Part shown: in pieces, positions 9,001 through 11,817 of the stretch | Numbering within the stretch: the stretch's first letter is position 1 | Layout: each line of letters begins with the position of its first letter | Source: Desulfobacteraceae bacterium | GTDB taxonomy: Bacteria > Desulfobacterota > Desulfobacteria > Desulfobacterales > UBA5616 | Direction: 5' to 3' | Length of the DNA: 11,817 bases | Assembly (NCBI GenBank): GCA_030620375.1 | Contig: JAUXEW010000064.1 | Location: 1-11,817, forward strand | Notes under the pieces: generated by a model | Told to the model about the DNA's origin: nothing | Databases searched by the model: none | What the model saw: the letters and a program-made list of their open reading frames with translations, nothing else | Made by a program: the position numbers and the translations under genes

Positions 9001-11817
9001 TCGGCAATGAAACGCATATCGCCTATGGCGATCAGGATGAGGTAATTTCCGTAAAAAACCAGGACGGCATCGGGCATAGTTTTGAATATGATTATGACGA
9101 TTATAAAAAGGAATATTATGCCCGGTCCAAAAGCACTTCCGGCAGGGTCAAGGAAACCTGGATCGATGATGAAGGGGATACCAGGCGGGTTGCCGTAGAC
9201 GGAAGCGTCATTCAAAAAATAGAAAAAGACGGCAGAAAAGAAATCATCACGGATGAAAACGGTTATGTAACCACAAAAGAATATGATGAATGGGACAACC
9301 CGGTTAAAATTACCTATCCCAATGCCACTAAAATCATCAATGAATACGAGCATGAGACCCACCGGCTCGTTTCGAAAACCGATGAAAACGGGGTGGTCGC
9401 CACATACGATTATGATGAGGCCGGAAATCTCACCCGAAAAACAGAGGCAACGGATACGGATAATGAACGGATTACGGAATACACCCATGACGCATACGGC
9501 AATATCCTATTCATCACCGTATGGGGAGATCCGGAAAATTTTGTCACCGGGATGACCTATGACCGTTTTGGTAATCTGACCGCCATTACGGATCCGGAAG
9601 GCAACATCACTCAGTTTGCCCAACATGACGTCATGGGCAACGTGCTGACCAAAATCGATGCCAACAACAAAACCTGGCAGTATACCTATGACAATGCCGG
9701 CAGATTGTTGTCTGTTACCGACCCCTTAAGCCAAGTCACCAACTTTGAATATGATGCCGCAGGCAATATGGTCAAAGAAATCGATGCCCGGGGCATTGAA
9801 ACACTTTTTGAATATGATACACGCTATAATCTTATCAAAACAACGCAGGTCATTGATCCGGAAACACCGGAATTAAATCCGGTCACGCACTTTGAATACA
9901 ATGCTGACGATAAAATGACCAAACAGACAGACCCACAAGGCAATGGCGTTATTTACGAATATGACAATGAAGGACGTCTGCGTGGCAACATTGACGGAAA
10001 CGGCAATGAAATCCTCATGGAATACAGCGGCAGTGACGGGTGTACAACCTGTTCCGGCGGCAGTTCTGATCAATTATCCAAGATCACTTACCCCACTTTT
10101 GAAAAAACCTTTGTCTATGACAAGCGGGGCAGAAAAGTGACGGAAGAGGATATTTTAGATACAGAAACTTCCCATCGGTCATTGTTCACTTATGATGCCG
10201 CGGGCAACCTGGTGTCCAAAACAGACAAGCTGGGTAAAAGCACCTTTTATGGGTACGACGCCCTCAACCGGCTGGCCCATGTGCTTGATCCTGAAAGCGG
10301 ACAAACGTTTTATGTCTATGATGATCAAGACAATTTGATCAGCCTGACCGATGCGGAAAACAACACCACCCAATTTGAATACAACAAAAATAACCAGCTC
10401 ATCAAAGAAATCCGGCCCATGCTGGAGGAGACCGTATATGACTACGACGGGGCAGGCAATCTCATTGAGAAAATTGATGCCAGGAACCAGAAAACAGCCT
10501 ATGAATATGACGATGCGGGAAGGCTAACGGGAATTAAGTACTATGCCGTATCAACAGACACCGAACCTTCAAAGACCGTAATTTTTAGTTACGATGAAAT
10601 CGGCAATCTTACCGGATATGATGACGGCACCACATCCGCAACCTATATATATGATGATCTGTATCGCAAAATATCAGAATCCGTAAATTACGGAGCATTC
10701 ACCCAAACTAACGCCTATACCTATTTGAAAAATGGCCTAAAAGAGACCTTTACCGGTCCGGACAGCATCACCTATGGCTATCTATATGGCCCAAACAATC
10801 AGCTCACGGGAGTACAGATACCGAATCTTGGATTTATCACCATCAATGAATACAACTGGAACCGACCGGCATCCATGACCCTGCCCGGCGGAAGCACCAA
10901 GGAATTTGAATATGATCCGTTGATGAGGATTAAATCCATGGTCTCAAAAGATCCGGGCCAAAATGTGTTGTTGAATTATCAGTATTCGCATGATAAAGTA
11001 GACAACATTACACAGAAAGCTACCGAGCATGGCGATTATGTATATGATTATGACGATCTGTATCGCTTGGCTGATGTTGATAATCCGGATGTTGACGATG
11101 AAGCGTTTACGTATGATGGTGTTGGTAACAGGCTGACTTCCGAAGGCGTTGCCGGGAATTGGTCCTACAACACCAATAACGAACTTACCGGTTACGATGA
11201 CGTATCATACGTTTACGACGACAACGGCAACATGACCCAAAAGACCGTCGGCGGTGTGGCAACCAGCTATGTCTATAATATTGAAGACAGGCTGGCGGAA
11301 GTGTGGAACGGAGAAGTTTCTACCGGCTCTTTGACAGCATCGTATTATTATGATCCGTTCGGTAGACGACTGTGGAAGGAAGTTGGAGGAGTCAGGACGT
11401 ACTTCCATTATGCGGATGAAGGATTGATCGGTGAATACGACTCGACAGGCAACGAGATCAAAACATACGGTTACAAACCTAACTCAACCTGGACAACTGA
11501 TCCGTTGTTTATGAAAGAAGGCACCAGCTACTACTTCTACCACAATGACCACCTGGGTACTCCGCAGAAGATGACGGCGGTTAACGGAGCTGTTGAGTGG
11601 TCTGCGAAGTATGAGAGCTTTGGGAAGGCGAATGTAGAGGTTGAGACTGTTGAGAATAATTTGAGGTTTAGCGGACAATACTATGATCATGAGACAGGAT
11701 TTCATTACAATTACCACAGATACTATGATCCTAAGTTGGGGAGATATTTGACACCTGATCCGATTGGGTTGGCTGGTGGGATCAACATCTATTCTTACGT
11801 TTCAAACAACCCTTTCA
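1..11817 (+). CDS. Giant RHS/YD-repeat multidomain surface protein, partial at both ends
   Basis: One reading frame is open over the whole window, giving 3,938 codons without a stop (3-11816). Coding content is continuous: beta-helix rungs are in frame from the first codons, long before the first in-frame Met (about 675), so the true start and any signal peptide lie upstream. The last codons read YSYVSNNPF, inside the RHS core, so the C-terminus lies downstream. Domain order is beta-helix, FnIII/Ig/CARDB stalk, prealbumin-like domain, Ig-like domain, Cys-rich insert, YD shell and RHS core. RHS proteins are usually about 1,400-2,500 residues. Here more than 2,700 residues precede the shell, so this is a very large member. 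The likely role is a secreted or surface-anchored delivery or adhesion protein whose cage holds a C-terminal tip. That role is inferred from the families. No frameshift or in-frame stop was seen, so the gene looks intact. Confidence 0.95.
3..503 (+). other. Right-handed parallel beta-helix domain (C-terminal part)
   Basis: Residues 1-167 show irregular repeats of about 22-25 residues typical of PbH1 rungs. They include GDWKGIYF (residues 28-35), then SGIYIS, YYGIYVS and NYGLYNAS, with Asn-rich turns, and end in ENNWWGDAAGP (from residue 142). The NNWWG...GP ending is common where a beta-helix of the NosD/pectate-lyase-like type finishes. Such domains usually bind or act on polysaccharide, or serve as adhesin shafts. 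No catalytic residues can be assigned. The N-terminal rungs are cut off by the window edge. Confidence 0.8.
552..860 (+). other. Fibronectin type III-like domain 1
   Basis: Residues 184-286 open with PPFEPENPTPAD and contain LKWNGGDPNPWD, YDVYIGTG, YFWQVVARD and WRFTT. This is the FnIII/Ig-like module often seen in bacterial exoproteins, with the core Trp in strand B and a Tyr-x-Trp near the end. It is probably a structural spacer between the beta-helix and the CARDB domain. Confidence 0.75.
873..1184 (+). other. CARDB-like domain 1
   Basis: Residues 291-394 fit the CARDB (cell-adhesion-related domain in bacteria) pattern. They start DLTVSEITW, then TITATIENAGNGPV, a basic/aromatic strand KTWTW, HTVEVFADRADAV, and close with the diagnostic YELNN near the end of the last strand. 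The fold is a beta-sandwich found in archaeal and bacterial surface proteins. Confidence 0.8.
1203..1508 (+). other. Bacterial Ig-like domain 1
   Basis: Residues 401-502 begin with a TPPELVETSPVDGA linker. They end with DTYTVYLTATDDSGNTQ followed by a phenylalanine-rich strand, the usual shape of Big-type domains that describe extreme or boundary strands of cell-surface proteins. The exact subfamily is not clear by eye. Confidence 0.6.
1509..1787 (+). other. Glucodextranase-B-like Ig module 1
   Basis: Residues 503-595 contain VTLEGTREDETSLWINGA, DWSVDLNLSQGDNALEIW and EDPAGNRSN. This pattern (V.v.G....g..v.vnG, then w...v.L..G.N.i.v...D.aGN.s) is typical of the glucodextranase domain B-like Ig family, a non-catalytic beta-sandwich. 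Two further modules with the same pattern occur at 2097 and 3510. Confidence 0.65.
1788..2096 (+). other. Bacterial Ig-like domain 2
   Basis: Residues 596-698 start SEAPVVLSITPANNT and contain NQLIFTPDTPFLESSYT and VQLTDNFGNTGP. This resembles Big_5-like or Ig-like_5 modules, in which a 'l.ftP..pL..g.Y.i.v...D..GN' segment is diagnostic. It is a likely stalk element. Confidence 0.55.
2097..2348 (+). other. Glucodextranase-B-like Ig module 2
   Basis: Residues 699-782 contain KITGAKEADAAVYIGGQEV, WSYTAELSSGTNEFTFTAV and DRAGNISQ, matching the pattern of the module at 1509. A DIPP linker leads into the next FnIII domain. Confidence 0.6.
2349..2660 (+). other. Fibronectin type III-like domain 2
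   Basis: Residues 783-886 contain ALDWTGYDESVHGDIDMYRI, YYSTSYFDN, GLIKGTTCWFAVVPVD and a terminal VNSVAAVP strand. The W-x(~16)-Y-x-I-Y spacing and the late Trp-Phe-Ala strand are standard for bacterial FnIII repeats. It is the first of three tandem FnIII units (2349-3215). Confidence 0.75.
2661..2930 (+). other. Fibronectin type III domain 3
   Basis: Residues 887-976 contain DLTVESNEDRLIFSWTPS, DLSGYKVIFST, LNLSPAAAYDVVIYAFDED and a closing TAATL strand. This is a textbook FnIII unit, directly joined to the FnIII units on either side. Confidence 0.8.
2931..3215 (+). other. Fibronectin type III domain 4
   Basis: Residues 977-1071 contain NPGNVSVTPHDGYVDLSW, VKHYAVYMSED, IAGLTNNHTYYFAVTTVN and VTPVSAVPM. 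This is the third FnIII unit of the tandem block. Confidence 0.8.
3216..3509 (+). other. Bacterial Ig domain 3 (Big_9-like)
   Basis: Residues 1072-1169 contain GTITLEASDSAGISHVEVYL, a short SSPYTCYLD strand, DDGIHTTLFKAYDSLGN and TIEI. The pattern 'i.l.a.A.D..Gi..Vev.lD' followed by 'l.dG.H.l...A.D..GN' is the known Big_9/Ig_7-type module of carbohydrate-active and adhesive exoproteins. Confidence 0.7.
3510..3782 (+). other. Glucodextranase-B-like Ig module 3
   Basis: Residues 1170-1260 contain PMISYPGDGLLTNQSQMTV, SGQAEKDSSVTLF, GTFTFLITLSEGENRLQA and SAANRAGTGPLS. This is the same pattern as the modules at 1509 and 2097, with an Asn-Arg-Ala-Gly replacing the usual D.aGN turn. Confidence 0.65.
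3783..4073 (+). other. Fibronectin type III domain 5
   Basis: Residues 1261-1357 contain PQQLSAQSKSFGQIRLSW, EVKGYNLYRSQ, GTYYYRATTVDIADNESEPS and an NTPP linker. The GYNLYRS strand and YYYRATTVD strand are clear FnIII signatures. Confidence 0.85.
4074..4397 (+). other. Ig-like stalk module 4
   Basis: Residues 1358-1465 contain RVDLVVSVSEALLSDPFL, a TEYSGFFNIVE strand and GTAWAVFSARDLVGNRG. Known Ig-like modules with a 'v.v..SE.l...P.l.....g' start and an 'a.D..GN.g' end look like this. The family was not named with confidence. Confidence 0.5.
4398..4763 (+). other. Ig-like stalk module 5
   Basis: Residues 1466-1587 contain ITRIDISPADPIKNDENQ, PATIIVEIGLNEKVKKG and SWQGQFTFPADAGLTDAETL, followed by a GEDDLNNIG turn. 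It has the same layout as the preceding module (edge strand with a charged loop, then a Trp-x-Gly-x-Phe strand), so it may be a diverged tandem copy. Confidence 0.45.
4764..5051 (+). other. Fibronectin type III domain 6
   Basis: Residues 1588-1683 contain PTGLAGESLPDGKIYLIW, AGYQLYRQAPNE, VEGEYVYAVASIREENGE and an ATPP linker. A GYQLYR strand preceded by the core Trp identifies it as FnIII. Confidence 0.8.
5055..5342 (+). other. Fibronectin type III domain 7
   Basis: Residues 1685-1780 contain PAPLNFSLELASNGILAQW, TFSLYRSDAAS, STDHCYVITAVDEAGNES and LPSNDFYL. The CYVITAVDEAGNES strand and turn is a strong FnIII signature. Confidence 0.8.
5343..5600 (+). other. Degenerate FnIII-like domain 8
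   Basis: Residues 1781-1866 contain SMVVTQTDTSHPIITWTHP, IAGYDLTIND and RRTYSIAAVDENDAKS. The core Trp and GYDL strand remain, but the domain is short (about 86 residues) and weaker than its neighbours. It marks the end of the FnIII stalk. Confidence 0.5.
5601..5903 (+). other. CARDB-like domain 2
   Basis: Residues 1867-1967 contain GIMNRLAFDVKNHSSDAVDH, KVRVGTYDHVSEEFALAPDE and KTVSVVIGGYDDLPDTADL. A 'l.f.v.N.s...v..i.l.v' strand pair followed by 'l.p.e.ktv.v.i.g' fits CARDB/NEW3-type beta-sandwiches that describe additive, unstructured-looking bacterial surface stalks. Recognition is moderate only. Confidence 0.45.
5904..6362 (+). other. Long beta-rich stalk module, family not recognised
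   Basis: Residues 1968-2120 begin MMVLHILNEEFIRGGTG and contain IARFTLENCGEENIEVVTAE and KLLDVDDNVLDVVGLKQS, ending near DTSYYAQVTDIQPETS. At about 150 residues it is longer than the other stalk units. It may hold one CARDB-like sandwich with insertions, or one and a half units. I could not assign a function. Confidence 0.35.
6363..6626 (+). other. Carboxypeptidase-regulatory/CnaB-like module 1
   Basis: Residues 2121-2208 contain PVDISGRTVERASASPIPNV, PVKLIISLNGFERTIDL and AGAFTYEFIPNENESGIYQV. The pattern 'v.isG.v.......pipnv.V.l.......' with 'D..G.F.y.f.p...G.Y.v' is the transthyretin-like/CnaB-like fold. It probably gives rigidity to the stalk. Confidence 0.6.
6627..6956 (+). other. NEW3-like beta-sandwich module A
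   Basis: Residues 2209-2318 contain GVRPDIVELQMPKNYEQTIE, VTLGGPVSLSPEQKITMPV and ASDTGKLRLKVKSDESGDDD. The layout 'v....v.L.p.....ipv.i.......G.l.l.v.s' matches the next module (6963-7310), suggesting an old tandem duplication. Confidence 0.5.
6963..7310 (+). other. NEW3-like beta-sandwich module B
   Basis: Residues 2321-2436 contain TVTLENKGVADLTDMHLEIV, PSWVSLNVMPDQGSLSVGEK, REIPVSFFPDETVAEGNYSF and YLRVSG. NEW3/BACON-like modules show the same order: Asn-Lys-Gly turn, W strand, 'l.vG.k..ipv.f.p', then 'G.Y.f.l.v.g'. It directly precedes the prealbumin-like domain. Confidence 0.6.
7323..7595 (+). other. Prealbumin/carboxypeptidase-regulatory-like domain 2
   Basis: Residues 2441-2531 contain LVQGLSGAKVKLQNEEV, TDSTGEAWFEDLPAGQYKCR and GITTTQSVFLDYNLVTV. 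The 'GA.V.l.....' strand and 'T...G.a.F..LPaG.Y...i.A..h' turn are diagnostic of the transthyretin-like regulatory fold. Teneurins also carry a transthyretin-related domain just N-terminal to the FN-plug and YD shell, so its position here is notable. Confidence 0.75.
7602..7913 (+). other. Pre-shell Ig-like domain with NYGLIRADN motif
   Basis: Residues 2534-2637 contain VEWEVNEISIQDKYEIVLNA, ETDVPAAVVIVEPTSITLPD, SLTNYGLIRADN (from 7767) and a closing KISISYRVT strand. From memory this module recurs directly N-terminal to the YD repeats in giant RHS proteins of deltaproteobacteria and some archaea. I could not verify this by search. Its role is unknown; it may cap or plug the N-terminal opening of the cage. 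Confidence 0.55.
7914..8231 (+). other. Cysteine-rich insert before the RHS shell
   Basis: Nine Cys codons lie within 106 residues, at 7914, 7962, 7980, 8004, 8007, 8046, 8070, 8193 and 8229. Key strings are GDGCEPYLRCGW, YCCANGQ and TGCMDDD. Cys is rare elsewhere in the protein. Disulfides in an exported product, or metal binding, are both possible. The tract between 8079 and 8190 is Gly/Ser-rich (SGQSSGLGSGWS) and looks like a flexible linker. Confidence 0.65.
8277..8765 (+). other. RHS entry domain (N-terminal part of the cage)
   Basis: Residues 2759-2921 contain HVNVRHRTYNHDALDVSVKT, HIEIKRYYQDGRWYLGSYNY, KNGVVYKLPPD, RWEFPGGKVYLHKTYS and YIWTNKNGEYHKYS. RHS proteins carry such a stretch (DUF6531-like: 'v.t.tGn......D..i....pl...R.Y.s....g.fG.gw') before the regular YD repeats, where it starts the cage wall. 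The start is only roughly placed. A DADGDMID motif at 8577-8600 looks like a calcium-binding loop. Confidence 0.6.
8766..11525 (+). repeat. YD-repeat (RHS) shell, about 38 repeats
   Basis: Residues 2922-3841 hold imperfect repeats of about 20-22 residues, consensus (F/Y)xYDxxGNLxxxTDxxGxxT. Clear examples are YEYDDDNRLVKIIDAIGNET, MTYDRFGNLTAITDPEGNIT, YTYDNAGRLLSVTDPLSQVT and YEYDDAGRLTGIKYY. By my reading there are about 38 units. In known structures (TcB-TcC, teneurin, Rhs) these strands spiral into a hollow cage around the toxin or C-terminal tip. The DNA repeats are diverged, sharing only short words such as gaatatgat, so slippage is not recent. Confidence 0.95.
10023..10076 (+). other. 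CxxC insert in a YD repeat
   Basis: Residues 3341-3358 read YSGSDGCTTCSGGSSDQL. The two Cys codons are at 10041 and 10050. The repeat is interrupted where the next strand should begin. From memory, similar Gly/Ser-flanked CxxC inserts recur at this place in many RHS proteins. It could form a disulfide or bind a metal; neither can be shown from the sequence. Confidence 0.6.
11526..11817 (+). other. RHS core domain, cut by the window end
   Basis: Residues 3842-3938 contain YYFYHNDHLGTPQKMT, an aromatic YDHETGFHYN segment, YHRYYDPKLGRYLTPDPIGL and AGGINIYSYVSNNPF, the signature of the RHS-associated core. In Rhs/TcC proteins a DPxG-x(~18)-DPxG pair with an upstream Arg forms an aspartyl-protease-like site that cuts the tip free. 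Here the Arg (codon 11742) and first Asp (codon 11757) are present. The second DPxG should lie about 10-20 bases past the end, so activity cannot be judged. Codon use shifts inside this domain. Confidence 0.95.

Noticed and set aside
8871..9488. 205-residue antisense ORF with hydrophobic, membrane-like stretches
   Set aside because: It is codon-aligned with the YD shell. The reverse complement of the common GAA TAT GAT reads ATC ATA TTC (Ile-Ile-Phe), which produces its hydrophobic look. The sense frame has strong RHS repeats, so this is a shadow.
8766..11525. YD region as a CRISPR array or DNA-level tandem repeat
   Set aside because: The repetition is at protein level. DNA words shared between units are short (for example gatctgtatcgc at two places) with no constant repeat or spacer length.
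1..11817. Promoters, terminators, riboswitches, tRNA or insertion sequences
   Set aside because: The window is coding throughout. I saw no inverted-repeat ends, target duplications, T-tract hairpins or tRNA-like folds outside codons, and internal AT-rich hexamers are not credible promoters inside such a gene.

Overview
The whole 11.8 kb window lies inside one protein-coding gene on the + strand that runs off both ends. Reading from base 3 (every codon starts at a multiple of 3) I translated line by line and met no stop codon: 3,938 complete codons, positions 3-11816. There is no intergenic DNA, promoter, ribosome binding site, terminator, RNA gene or mobile element that I can support. The other reading frames hold only short shadow ORFs. 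Residue numbers below count from the first complete codon, so residue n starts at base 3n.

The product is a giant, probably exported, RHS/YD-repeat protein. From N to C: the end of a right-handed parallel beta-helix (3-503); a stalk of about 20 beta-sandwich modules (552-7310), made of fibronectin type III, bacterial Ig-like, glucodextranase-B-like, CARDB-like and NEW3-like units; a prealbumin/carboxypeptidase-regulatory-like domain (7323-7595); an Ig-like domain with an NYGLIRADN motif (7602-7913); a cysteine-rich insert (7914-8231); an RHS entry domain (8277-8765); a long YD-repeat shell of roughly 38 repeats (8766-11525); and the RHS core, with HLGTP and GRYLTPDPIGLAGG motifs (11526 onward). 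The window stops just after the core motif, before the second catalytic Asp and before the variable C-terminal tip.

By analogy with RHS toxins, TcC proteins and teneurins, the YD repeats should form a hollow beta-cage that encloses the C-terminal tip. The core would close the cage and cut the tip free. The Ig/FnIII modules and beta-helix would be an extracellular stalk and adhesive part. This role is inferred from domain families; no effector or immunity gene is visible here.

The organism is probably a Gram-negative bacterium. Base composition near 50% GC by eye, and giant RHS proteins with this CARDB/FnIII/NYGLI/CxxC combination, remind me most of Desulfobacterota (Desulfobacterales-like), but this is a low-confidence guess from memory.
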